Assembly: GCA_036785705.1 (NCBI GenBank)
Contig: JAWUZG010000159.1
Location: forward strand, 1,984,001-2,048,000
Origin: Acanthornis magna
Lineage: Eukaryota > Chordata > Aves > Passeriformes > Acanthizidae
Reading direction: 5' to 3'
DNA: 64,000 bases
In this document: piece by piece, positions 9,688 to 20,619 of the stretch
Layout: every line of letters begins with the position of its first letter
Numbering within the stretch: the stretch's first letter is position 1
The notes under the pieces: generated by a model
Database searches by the model: none
Told to the model about the DNA's origin: nothing
The model's input: only the letters and a program-made list of their open reading frames with translations
Position numbers and translations under genes: made by a program

Positions 9688-12148
9688 GAGGAGCCCTGGG
9701 AACAGAGCAGTGGGCTGAAAGGGAAGAATGGGACATGAGGAGACAACAGTTCAGGAGAAGGAAAGAGTAAGTGGAATTAAATTACCACCAATTTCTGAGG
9801 TGCAACAATGCATTAGGGGATTTCAAACAGGAGGATTCAATTAGGAGGATTCAAACAACTGGGCTTGAAAAATCTCCCTTCCCAAAATTCCATGTCATCA
9901 AACGTCATTTCCACAGTCTCATCCTTCGATTTATTTTTAAAGGCAGCTGATAATGCTCCCATAAACTCTTCTGCCTTTGTCTTTTATCTGATCTTGACAC
10001 GGAGACTGCAGCAGAGGAAAGACCCCAGACAGTGAGAGCAGCAGCTGTACCCTTTGTCTCCTGTAGTGCAGGGAATTGGAGACTAAAGGGACTGTGTAGG
10101 ACTACAAGAGCAAACCTAAGCAGCCAACAGAAGAGAGAACAACCAGATTCCAGGCTCTCTGAGCGCTGCTTGGGTGAAGACACCAATATATGGGATCAGA
10201 GCCCTTTGCTACCTAACACAGCCTTCTGTGCCGTGGGGGCTGTTGGATTCCAGAGTGGAAGCTCCACTTGACAAATCTAAGCAGAGCTCAGCAAAATGTC
10301 ATCAAAATGAAGCCATTTGAATTAATTGCAAAACTCCCTGAACTTAACAGGGCCAGGATTTTATCCTGAAATTCCCCTATTTCTCTCAGATATATGCTAA
10401 TATATCTGGAAAACATATATATATTATGGAAAACAGGAGTGTGAGGATGTAACAGGAATCTGCTTCTCCACGCACCTTTATCTGATCTATCATTTCCATT
10501 CCTGTTTCCACAAATCTCATGGACTTGGAGACTTGGTTTTTCCCCACAATTGCCTCCAGTGTCCTTTTCCCTAGGGAAGTCTTCCCAATCCCTGAATTCC
10601 ACCTAGAATGGGTTAGGGAAGGTCCAGAGGCGAGTTCAGGGTACAGATGACCTTGCCTGTCCTTCGAGGAGTGGTCAAATGGAATATTTTTGTTTTATAA
10701 GACACACCTTTGGGCAAGCTGACGGCTTTTCATGCATCAGCCCCAAATTTTGAGAAGCCCAGGACTGTTCAGAGGAAGGTCCCTTGGGAAATGCACCTCT
10801 GGACCCCCTGTCCCCTCCTCCTTGTCCTCACATGAATTCACTCTGCATTCAGAGCCGGTTCCAATCAGAACTCCTGTGCTTATATCGTGGGGTTTTTTAC
10901 AACTGCAATTTTGTTTAACATTGCCCCCAAAGAGCTCTGTAGTGTTTTGCAGAGCTCCAAGTACAAGAGCTCCTTGAATCTTTCCCCTAAGTATTCCAGC
11001 TGCTGTCAGGAAAGAAAATTAGAAGAGTGTGGTCCTGCCTTCCCCTCTCTCATTTGGAGGCTGTGATTCATGTTTTACAGCATCCTGCTCCCATTACCCA
11101 GCTCTGCTTTCCGGGGGTTTGTTCTGCAGCTTCTCATACAGTAGCAGGACTAATGAGTTTTTATGTCCCATGGGTTTGTATCCTTTATCTCATATCTGCT
11201 CTCTTTTATTTCAGTAACTCTGATCCCGTATCCTGCCCCTTGGCCATCCTGTCCAGGCAAGACTGGGCAGTGGGAGGGATGTTTTCTGATGTTTTCCAGC
11301 TGCATGGATGCAGACTGGTCCAGCAGCATGGGCTGATTGGCCAGCAGCACATTGCCACCCGAAAATGCAATGGATGAAATTTTTGATTGTTCCATTTACT
11401 TTGCTCAGGCCATACTTTTCACGAAAGTTCTATTTCAGACACTTCCTGCCTTTCTCCCACCCACCCTTCCCCCTGTAACTGAGTGATTTTAAACATTGGT
11501 GATGAACTGAACATGAGAAGCAGCCAGATCAACATGCATAGCTGTGGAAACCTCTTCTCCTTTGGAAACCAGGATAAAAATCCAGCTGCAAGGACTTTGA
11601 AAAGGCAGGGAGAGGATTCTATGAACAGTTCCTAGCAGGGAATGCCTGTGAATGCTGTTTGATAAGAGCTTGTCAGCATAGTGGGTTGGAACAGCTGAAC
11701 TTGTTAATGAAAATGCCTTTTTGTCAACATTCAACTATTTTGCAAGGCAGGATTGTTTCAAACAAAATTATTTTTGTAAAAAAGAGAAGATGTCTCTACT
11801 ATCACATCTAATTGTGGTATTAGGGATCAAAATGTCATTTTGAATGGACTTTTTGGAAGGGAACTGGTTATTTATAGCCATGCTTTGTAAAAATTGGTCA
11901 GAGCAATTGTTTGAGTTGAAGCTCAGTAATTTTTTCTCTCTCTTTCTTCTGCCAGGGCAAGCAGCTGCTCTTGGGCTGTGCCCAGCATGGAGCTCTCTGC
12001 AAACCAGCAGAGCCACTGGGCTCAGTGTCAGTGCTCGTGTCACCTTCGGTGTCATGTTGGTGTCACCTTCGGTATCAGTATCAGCATTACTTCCGGTGCA
12101 AGTCAACATGAAAAAGGTGATAAAACCTGGGTTTGCGGAGTACTCACG
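9688..12148. other. Single-copy stretch, no gene recognised
   Basis: No repeat family or protein motif is recognisable. A short AT-rich run with repeated ATATAT lies at about 10,385-10,430. Frames such as 11,027-11,377 (plus) and 11,768-12,109 (minus) have no recognisable domain. Confidence 0.5.
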
Positions 12149-12786
12149 TGTTGGGGAGGATGATACAGCAAAATCTGTTAATGATTACCTTGCAAAATGA
12201 TTACCTTGCCAAAGATGCTGAGAATATAGAAACTGTAAGCGAAATTGAAATGAAAACAAGTTTTAAGATACCAAACCCCAGGTACTAAATAAGTGGAAAA
12301 GCAATGGCATGGCCACTGAAGGCTCACCACCCTCTCTGATTGAACAATACCCCTCCTTGATTAGACAATACTCTCTGCTTGCACCAGGTCCAAGGGTCAG
12401 AGCAGACCCTACCAACTAAAGCAGAGAGTACAAAAAGCAGTTTTTAGGGTTTAAAATATAATGCCGTATGGTAATACAATGACTCTCATAGGCTGTATGT
12501 AAATGCTATAGAATTTGTATCTTGTTCTAGATTGGTTAGTGAAAATTAGAATATTCAGCACAGAAGATGATTTATTGTATTGTAAGCGAGAACCATGGTA
12601 TTCTGTATCCTGTATCCTGTACTTCTCTCTCTCTCTCTCACCTCTCTGACCTGCTCTGAGCTGCACCTGGCGGCTCATAGCAGGTCTTCTACTCCCATGC
12701 TTTATTATAATAAACTCCATGCTCTAAGATTAAAATTTAGAAGTCTCTCGTCTCCGTCCTGGCTGTCTGAAGCAAACCACACTACA
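12149..12786 (+). mobile_element. LTR of a fourth ERV family, copy E1
   Basis: About 640 bp starting TGTTGGGG and ending near ACCACACTACA. It aligns over its length with the minus-strand element at 16,150-16,821. An A/T-rich TATA-like TTAAAATATAA lies near 12,451 and AATAAA at 12,709-12,714. A CT-rich run precedes the polyadenylation signal. A 16-bp tandem duplication (12,180-12,195 copied at 12,196-12,211) interrupts the short U3 reading frame that is open in copy E2. No target duplication is evident, so the right boundary is uncertain by tens of bases and could include a little post-LTR sequence. I judge it ERVK-like from memory of songbird LTRs; that assignment is weak. Confidence 0.75.
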
Positions 12787-13521
12787 GACGGCAATTCTGG
12801 AGATCTTGTTCCTACACTTAGTATTACTTAATTACTTAATTACTTAATATTACTTACTATTAAATTTAGTATTTAGTATTTAGTATTTAATTTGAAATTA
12901 TTTTAGTTAGAGGCAGAGCCTCTTGTGGTAAGAGTGAATCAGTGACATCCATGTCAGTGACTTCTTTGTTGCTGGGTTTGTGCACTCAAGCTCAGGGCTG
13001 GGGTTTCAATGGAAGGTGTCCATCCCAGGAGTGCTCCTGGTGGCTCTGGAGAACCTTGCCATGCTCCATCCCTCCTGCTGCAAGGATGAGCTGTGTTCCC
13101 CTGGATTGCTGTCAGAGCTCATCTTCCTCCCTGGGCACCCTGCCCCTCTCCAGCTGCTGGTCTCAAAGCAGGTCTCTGGTGATCTTTGAGTTTCTGAGAG
13201 GCTGAGCTGTGCCTGCCCGAGCTTTCCAAGGAGATGAATGCTAGCGCAGGCCCTGCATTGCTAATTAGCATGCAGTAAATGAGCCGGCAGCCCCTGCAAC
13301 AGGCACTGGTGGTGGTCTAACACCAGCTGGATTTGCATGGTGATAGCTGGGATCAGAGCAGGGGTAACTGGGATCAGTTTTACTGCACATCTCTCCTCAT
13401 GAAACCTGCCTGGCATGGAGGGGACCTGGTGATGAAGCAGGACAGCACCAACTAACTCACCTTTGCTTCTGGATGGTGCATCCCAACCTCATTCCCAGGC
13501 CAAGACGCTGCAGGACATTTT
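12787..13521. other. AT-rich then ordinary single-copy DNA
   Basis: 12,820-12,905 is a low-complexity tract of repeated TTACTTAA and TTTAGTAT words. The remainder shows no gene or transposon I can name. Confidence 0.5.
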
Positions 13522-13527
13522 CCCACA

Positions 13528-15361
13528 TGTTATGATCCAATTATTAAGGTTCTCTAGGAATACCTCTGCCCGAATTAAGGTGCGAATGAGACCATAAGCC
13601 AGTCAATAGTATGGGTTTTATTTGATAGTAAATATGAGAGAGAGAGAGAGAAGAGAGAAAAAGAGAAGTAGGAAAAGAGGTGGGGGGGACAGAAAGAGAG
13701 TGACAGAGACAGAATAAAAGAATATCACCATCCGTGGATCCCAACGATATAACGTTGGTCCTCTCCAGCTTGGTCTTCTTGGTGGTGACAGTCCCCACAA
13801 AAAGCACAGGATCCCACGGGTTAGTACACACTCAGGCCAGGTGGCAATGTGTGGTACTTTTGCCTGGCCCAGTTTTTGCCAGTGGATAGGGTGGGGTACA
13901 AAGATGGCTCCTGCATGTCCTGAGTAAAGATTCTGGAAATTTCTCCACCATGTCCAGCAGAGCCAATCTCTGATGGCTCTGAAGATGATGGACATGCTGC
14001 TGGCCAAACCTGGGCCAATTAGAGATGTTAGTTACGCCTCTGTGAAAACATATTTAAGAAGAAATCAAAACAGGGTAAGCACGCACTTCTTTGTAGCCAG
14101 GGAAGGAGGAGGAGGAGGTAAAAATATGTGAGGGAGAACAACATGGAGGCACCAAGGTCAGTGGAGAAGGTGGGGGAGGAGATGCTCCAGGCGCCGGAGC
14201 TGAAAACCCTCTGCCGGCTGTGGTGAAGACCATGGGGGAGCAGGTGGTCCCCCTGCAGCCCATGGAGTCCAGGGGATGCAGAGAACCCCCCACAGCCTGT
14301 GGGGAGGTGCCCACGCCAGAGGAGCAGGTGATGCCTGCAGGAAGCTGTGATCCAGTGGGAGTCCCAGAGACTGAGAGCTGCAAAGGCCTTGCAGGAGAGA
14401 GAAAGGCCTTGCTCCCGGGATGGAAACAGCCTGGCCTCGGCTTGGAAGTCTGCAGCCTGGAGAGAATCTCGGACAGCAGCAATCGGGCGGGGCTGCTCGT
14501 GAGATTGGACCCACGCCAAAGAAGTTCGCAGAGGACTGTCTCTCATGGGAGGGACCCCCATGGCTAAGTAGAGGATTCTTTTCCCCTGATGGACTGACCC
14601 TGACCAAAGGAAAACCCCCATACCCTGCCCCCACCCCGGAGCTGTTGGCTGGAAGGAAGGAGGGAGGGGGTGAGCTGAGAAATGGCCTTAATAGGGAGAG
14701 GGGTGAGCAGGAAAACAGCGTTTGTAGCAGAAGAATTGTGGCGTTGGACTGACTAAGAAAAGCCACATATCTTGCCCCAGCCCGGATCTGCTGGTTGAAT
14801 GGAAGGAGGGGGCGAATAGAGAAACAGTGTCTGTAGTAGAAGAATTGTGATGGACTGACTTAAAGAAAAAAACCTCACACCCTGCCCCTGCCTGGGAGTT
14901 GTTGGTTAGTTAGAAAGGTGGGAGGGGGTGAGCTGGGAAGCGGTGCCTTAAGAGGGAAGGGGGGTCAGTGAAGAAACGGTGTCTTGAGAGCTTATTTTTA
15001 TCTCTGATTTATCCTCCGACTCTGTTAGACTAATAAATCACTTTTTTTGGCAACTTTAAGTTTCCCCGCTTGCTTTTGCCCTGAATCTAGTGCATCCCCT
15101 TATCAGTGGTCTTATCTCAACTCATAAGTCCAGTGTTTTGTGTTAATTTTCCCTCTCCTCTGCATAGCTGCAGCAGGAGAGAGCATAGAGAGCAAACGTC
15201 GTAGGTGCCTGGCATTTAGCCAGGGTCAAACCCAGGACACAATGTCCAGGCATGTCCCCTGGGGGAAGGGACAGTTTCTTGCCACAGACTCTGCTGGCAT
15301 CACATTGCAGTGCTGTGGGGCAAGGCCTAGCATTTTGGGGGGTCTGTGATGGATTATGACA
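13528..15361 (-). mobile_element. Older LTR (family D) split by LTR copy C
   Basis: Outer sequence at 13,528-13,849 plus 15,245-15,361, about 440 bp once the insertion is removed. The plus strand starts TGTTATGATCC and ends GGATTATGACA, an imperfect terminal inverted repeat (9 of 11) of TG...CA form. An AATAAA on the minus strand (13,617-13,622) suggests minus orientation. No primer-binding site follows, and the flanks (CCACA against CCCCC) give no convincing target duplication, so a solo and rather old LTR is likeliest. GA-rich low-complexity sequence lies inside at 13,635-13,680. Confidence 0.6.
13850..15239 (+). mobile_element. Solo LTR, ERVL-like, copy C
   Basis: A 1,390-bp copy of the LTR at 1,847-3,239 with perfect duplications CAATG at 13,845-13,849 and 15,240-15,244. 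It is inserted in the family D LTR. Over the first roughly 375 bp I count a single difference from copy A (G to C at 13,857), so the copies are young or homogenised. A TATA-like site lies at 14,050-14,058 and AATAAA at 15,032-15,037. No internal viral sequence adjoins. Confidence 0.92.
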
Positions 15362-16149
15362 CCCCCGGCTGCCGCTCACGGGAAAGTCCCGGTGATGTGT
15401 CCCCACGAGTTCGTGCTGTCAAGGGTGGTTATTGTGACTCCCGAGGCTACACCACACCCGAAACCTCTTCCTCTCTGATCGGGCAGAAGTCTGGGTTAAA
15501 TCTGACGGTGTGAGCTCTGCCCTCCCCCCACCCCAAACTCAGCCTGGGATGATTCTCAGCACAGCTGGTGGCTTTGATAATTTGTGGATGCATTCCTTTC
15601 CCTCAGCCTGAGATGGCTGAACAATAGGCTTCCCTTTATCTAATCTCAGCAGTTTGACTCTCAGTCCAAAGTCCCAGTCAGGTATCCTCACCGAGGCTTC
15701 CTTGCTTGTAGTTTCTTTATACAGTTTTTGTTACAATGAGCAAAACTTTTATAAATGTTTTAGCCATGAACTCTTTCAGTCTCTGACACTATAACAGGAG
15801 CAGAAAATTTCAGAAACTGTGATGTTCACTCCGTTCAAGCTGGTCCCCAAACCAGTCCTGAATGCTTTCAGCTCTACCAGATCTGCTCGTGCAGCTCAGC
15901 TGCTGGGGCTGGAAAGTATTCGTCATCCTGTCCATAACTCAGCACAAAGGCGGCCAAAAAGTCTGGTTAAAATATGAGGGGGGAGGGTGGCCCTGACAGT
16001 TTAATTAATGCAGGGATTGGGACATAAAAATTCAGCAGGAAATGTTATATACATTTGTAAAATGGTACTTACTAGGTAGAAAAAAATGTAATGATGGTGC
16101 TTTATTTGAGAATTAATATGAGCCCATTTCACTGCCTGTAGGATTGCTG
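15362..16149. other. Spacer between LTRs, nothing recognised
   Basis: Single-copy-looking sequence. The first 120 bases are relatively CpG-rich and may belong to the older LTR or its flank, but I could not match them to anything else in the window. Confidence 0.4.
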
Positions 16150-16342
16150 TGTGTGGTGTTTGGGTCACTTGTTTCAGATGGTTGGGACGAAGATGAGAGA
16201 TCTCTGAAGTCTGGTCTTAGAGCATGAGGTTTATTGTGAAAAGGCGTGGGTATAAGGGACCTGCTGGGAGCTGCCAGACACAGCTGAGAGCAGGTCAGAG
16301 AGGTAAGAGAGAGAGAGAGAAGAAAAGTACAGAATACAGAAT

Positions 16343-16408
16343 GAATAGAATAGAATACAGAATAGAATAGAATAGAATAGAATAGAATAGAATAGAATAG
16401 AATAGAAT
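16343..16408 (+). repeat. (GAATA)n pentanucleotide microsatellite
   Basis: About 13 units of AATAG with a few interruptions at the left, lying inside LTR copy E2. Copy E1 has a short related run (repeats of CTGTATC near 12,600-12,620) at the same place, so the array grew from a motif already in the LTR. Confidence 0.9.
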
Positions 16409-16694
16409 CCCGTGGTTGCCGTTTACAATAAAATAAATCATCTTCTGTGCTGAATATTCTAATTTTCACTAACCAATCTAGAACAAGCTACAAATCCTAC
16501 AACATTTACATACAGCCTATGAGAATCATTGCATTACCATACGGTGTTATATTTTAAACCCTAAAAACTGCTTTTTGGACCCTCTGTCAAGGTGGTAGGG
16601 TCTGCTCTGACCCTTGGACCTGTCTGCAAGCAGAGGGGATTGTTTAATGAAAAGGGGGATTATCTTCAGTGGCCATACCATTGTTTTCAGTTGT

Positions 16695-16820
16695 TCAGTA
16701 ACTGGGGTTTGGTATCTCAAAGCTTGTCTTCATTTCAATCTCACTTATAGCTTCCATATTCTCAGCATCTTTTCCCAGGTAATAATATTTATAAGGCTTT
16801 CCTCTTTCATCTTCCCCAAC
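16695..16820 (-). pseudogene. Short open frame in U3 of LTR copy E2
   Basis: A 41-codon frame ending in TGA runs from the first bases of the LTR. In copy E1 the same frame aligns with mostly conservative changes and ends in TAA at the same place, but is broken by a 16-bp duplication. It has no start codon at its left edge, so it looks like the C-terminal end of a viral protein overlapping U3 rather than a separate gene. I cannot name the protein. Confidence 0.4.
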
Positions 16821-16821
16821 A

Positions 16822-18679
16822 ACTGCTCAGGGAAAACCAAGGGGAATATGTGGCTCTGTGCTTGGGTCTTCACACCACCTTCTACTTTCCGCTGTTCAAA
16901 CCCAGCATCACTTTAAACTTTTTGTAGAAATAAGAGTGAAAACAACAGTAAGTCCTCCATCGTGAAGTACAGAAACATTATTTTTCTTTGTAAGTCATCA
17001 TAAATTACAGCTGGAAAAGCAAACACCACTCCACCTGTGTGCCCACTAAATCATATTAAGCTCCTATAAAATACAATGCTCTCCCCACGGACACAAAGTC
17101 CTTGCTGAAAAGCCCAAGGATAACATGAACTGACCAAAGAAGTGGAGGATTTTAATCTTTGCTTGACATCCCCTAAATTGCAGCTCTGCTACTTCTCAGA
17201 GCCACCTGCTTCCTCTTCCCACTAACCAAGCCCAGACTATTTAGTTCCAGCCTCCAATTTTGCTCTTCATTATTTGCTGGCTACTCAGAGCTGCTCCACT
17301 CGGGAAAATTGCTGTTTCCATGTGCCAGCCTGGCTGTGCTGTGCTTCTCTCCAACTGCTTGGCTGCTGTGTGTGCCTGACTGCATCCAGGTGCTAACAGC
17401 TGGGAAACTTCTGCTGCAAAAATAGGAGTGCTTCCCTTTTGATTATTCCCTCTCTCACTCCCGGCAGTTTGGGTGCTTGGCTGCCTGTTCTGTAAGGTTT
17501 TGTGTCTTAGGGCTTAGTGCTGAGGTGGAAGCTGGGGTTGGGTGGTGTGAAACGGGGAACGCCCAGGCTGCGCTTTTCCTATGGGAGGAAAGGGTATGAG
17601 CAAAACACAGACCAGGCTTTGTCTTCCAGAATCTGGCAGTGCTAAAAATCTGCTGGGGTCTGGGGAGCGAGGAAGATGGTGATTCCCAAGGGAGTCTCAT
17701 TTTCCTGGTTCAGGAAATTTAATTACTGGCAGTGTCAGCTTTGTTTTACATGAGGGAACATTTTCTGCATCGGAAAAAATCATGGGAGATCCCACGGAGG
17801 CATCACACCCAGCGAGAAGGCCAGATGGCATTTTATAACTCTTGTAGTATCCTTAAAATCACCAAGTCCTAAGGAAGGAATAGGAGTAGACAGAACTTTA
17901 TGTGCAGCAAGAAGACGTTATTAGAACAAATAATATTTGGAAATATTCCGTGCCTGGAAATGGGACTTCCTGGCACATCAATATTTGACTGGGGGTGATG
18001 TGGGGGCAGCTTCCATTGCGTTGTGGCTTTGATGCATTGTCACTTCAAAGCACCAAACTCCCCAAATAGTTCAGGATCTGCACAGATGTTGGCAGGTGAT
18101 TATAAATCCATGCAGAGATGGGAAAACCCAGTCTTTGGGGAGTGCTTCAAAGCTGATGCTGAGAATATTGCAAATGTTATGAAATATTTCAAAGTCTGTC
18201 AAGTGGGAGCTGTGCTTTTAGATTAGGTTAAGAAATGTGTGGGCTAATTTTGTAAGACTCTCCAGCACTTAATGTGGGTTATGTATTCTCTTTTAATCTT
18301 TAAATGGCTGCTTTTAGTTTTCAAAAGAGAAAAAAACCTGGAAGAAAACTGATAACTGTTTTTCCATACACTCGGTTTGAAGGCAACTCCCAAATGACTG
18401 CAGTCAGCGAATCATAAAGAGCCTTTTGTTAACAAAAATTGTCAGAGGTCAAATGAGAAGTTCCTAGCTTGGAACCTGTCCCACTCCTTGCGCAGGGAAG
18501 GGAACAGTGTCAGGAAACAGCTACCAAGGGTCCACTGCCTGCTCACTGCTTTTCTTGCTTATCCCTCTTCATCTCTCCAGCTCTGTATTCTCCCAGCCTC
18601 ACAGGAGCAACCCAGACCTGAGAGCGGAGCCTGGACCTCCTCGGCTGTGTATTTCAGCAGAGCTTCTCCCTTACTTATA
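16822..18679. other. Single-copy stretch, no gene recognised
   Basis: No transposon or conserved coding motif is visible. A 67-residue frame at 18,023-18,226 (plus) is unremarkable. Confidence 0.5.
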
Positions 18680-18760
18680 CAATCCTAGAATTGTTTGTGT
18701 TGGAGGAGACATAAAGATCATTTAATTCCAACTTCCATCTGCGACTTGCCCACCTTCCAA
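18680..18760 (-). repeat. CR1 LINE 3' fragment
   Basis: The plus strand starts AATCCTAGAATTGTTTGTGT and continues to a TTGGAGGAGACATAAAGATCA stretch, a diverged reverse complement of the CR1 3' tail. The inserted copy therefore points to the minus strand. Confidence 0.65.
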
Positions 18761-20284
18761 CCATGCCCATCTTCACCAAAATAAATTCCAAAAGCCCCGT
18801 TTCTCGCCATGAATCCCACCTGTTAACGCTGCTTTTTTTAAACTGCCTCTGCCCTCCAGTCAGATACAGCACTCACCTTATTTTAGTCCCACGAGTCAAG
18901 GCAGATTTTTCACTGGGGAATATTTCTTTCCTGTTAGCCGGAGCGGGAGCCCTCTCCACACACCCCAAGGACCATCGTGTCTGCTCCAGCTCCATGAGCA
19001 GTGCCACGGGAAATACACGAACAGCTTTGGGCTTGCAGGGACAGACTTTTAGCAGCATGCATCACTGGAGCCAACAGCTCTGCTCATTAAAACAAAGTGA
19101 AGGAGCGGCTGCTAATGGAGTGCCAAGTGGCTTTTTTCTCTTCCTTTTCCTTGCTGTGTACAGGAAAAAAAATTGAGTGAGCTCCTTGAACCTCTTCATT
19201 GTAAGCCGATGTGTTACTCGCTCAAAAACCTGTCAAAATCAAGAGGAAAGAATGGTAATTTTGATGTTCATTTGCATGATTTCTTTGTCCCTTTGAGTCA
19301 AAGCATTGTTTTAAATTATTTCAGCCATCAAAGCTTATTTGGCAGAGATTAAAATTCAAAATGAGTTTAAGAAAAGATAACCATTTGGCTTGTTTTAATT
19401 CCCGTTGTCTTTGTGGGAGTTAGTGTGAATAAAATAGAGAAATACATTTGGGTATGAGTGGTGCTGGAGAGCAGAAATCTCGAATTTGAGCCTAAAAATC
19501 AACACATACTTATGTAGGCACAGTATTTTTTTTCAGGGGTTTTTATTTCAGATACTGAAGGAACCCAAGACATTACAGAAATAACAAAAGAGAGAAATAT
19601 CCTGAGTTATAGCAGCTCTAGAGCTGTGGAGGCAGATATTTTTTCTCTTGAAGGCAGTTTGCAGTGTGGGAACTTTACTGTGGGGTCTGCATTAGGCTGT
19701 AAACCTCGTACTGTAGGTACTCTCTGTACATTCAGACATCTGGAGCTGATAGGCAGAGGTCAGTGCTCAGGAGTGAGTGAAAAAGCTCTTTTGGGATTTC
19801 ATTTTGCAATAATTGTCAAATTTCTTTTCAGTTAGAATAAAGCATTTCTCACAGCAGCCAGTCTTGCGCTTTTCCTGGGTTTCCAAAAGGAGTTTGTGAG
19901 CCTTCAATTAAGGAAACCGTGTAAAGCACTAAAATATAATGTTTGCTGCTGAGCCTCCGTGGCAAAGCTCTCTCCCAGGCTGTGAGGTGCACAGAATTCC
20001 AAACCCACATTTCCCCCCCGATGGCTGGTGCCAAACAGAGAGATAATGAGGCTCAGCATTGCTGCTTTCCCTGCCTGCTGCTTGGAGAGGTGGAACGAGG
20101 TCCTGGGAGAGAACATCTTAAATCTGATTCACAGCCACCAAATTTGGGGGATCTGTCACACGCTGGGTGATGCTGGTGTGTGAAATGACATTCCCCTGGT
20201 GCCGAGGGGGAGCTGGAGTGAGAGTGGCTGCAGTTGCAGCTCCGCAGCATCACTGGGTTTCCAGTGCAAGCCCCTCCAGGAGGA
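18761..20284. other. Single-copy stretch, no gene recognised
   Basis: Nothing recognisable apart from A/T-rich segments near 19,180-19,460 that look like ordinary noncoding or possibly conserved noncoding DNA. The 137-residue frame at 18,763-19,176 begins in the flank of the CR1 fragment and has no domain. Confidence 0.45.
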
Positions 20285-20619
20285 TTTCCAGCAATCTCAT
20301 CTTGGCCAAAACCAGGCCTACTGCTCCTATTTCTGTTTAAATTTCTCACTGAGGACACCTTTCAGCAATGGGAGGTGGGATTGTTGCAATGGGATTGTTG
20401 GGGGTTTCCAACAATCTCATCTTGGCCAAAACCAGGCCTACTGCTCCTATTTCTGTTTAAATTTCTCACTGAGGATACCTTTCAGCAATGGGAGGTGGGA
20501 TTGTTGCAATGGGATTGTTGGGGGTTTCCAACAATCTCATCTTGGCCAAAGCCAGGCCTACTGCTCCTATTTCTGTTTAAATTTCTCACTGAAGGACACC
20601 TTTCAACAATGGGAGGTGG
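20285..20619 (+). repeat. Tandem repeat, 120-bp unit, 2.8 copies
   Basis: Units start at 20,285, 20,405 and 20,525 and are nearly identical, with only a few substitutions and one inserted base in the third. Each complete unit contains an internal near-duplication of GGGATTGTTG separated by CAAT. Because 120 is a multiple of three, two frames stay open through the array (20,199-20,735 and 20,234-20,797), giving repeated peptides. The array sits in otherwise single-copy DNA. The peptide has no known family and the open frames are most simply an effect of the period. Confidence 0.92.

Larger units (their letters stand above)
16150..16821 (-). mobile_element. LTR of a fourth ERV family, copy E2
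   Basis: The reverse-complement counterpart of copy E1. On the minus strand it starts TGTTGGGG at 16,821 and ends CACCACACA near 16,150. Shared blocks include the TTTTTAGGGTTTAAAATATAA promoter region and the AATAAA signal (TTTATT at 16,230-16,235 on the plus strand). Its TATTC-type motif has expanded into a pentanucleotide array. The two copies lie head to head about 3.4 kb apart with two other LTRs between. No target duplication is convincing. Confidence 0.75.

Noticed and set aside
12820..12905. AT-rich words resembling a scaffold attachment or origin sequence
   Set aside because: A simple low-complexity tract with no further supporting signal.
18148..18180. A GATGCTGAGAATAT-containing stretch similar to the start of the family E LTR
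   Set aside because: The match is about 14 bp without extension on either side, so chance is likelier than a third copy.
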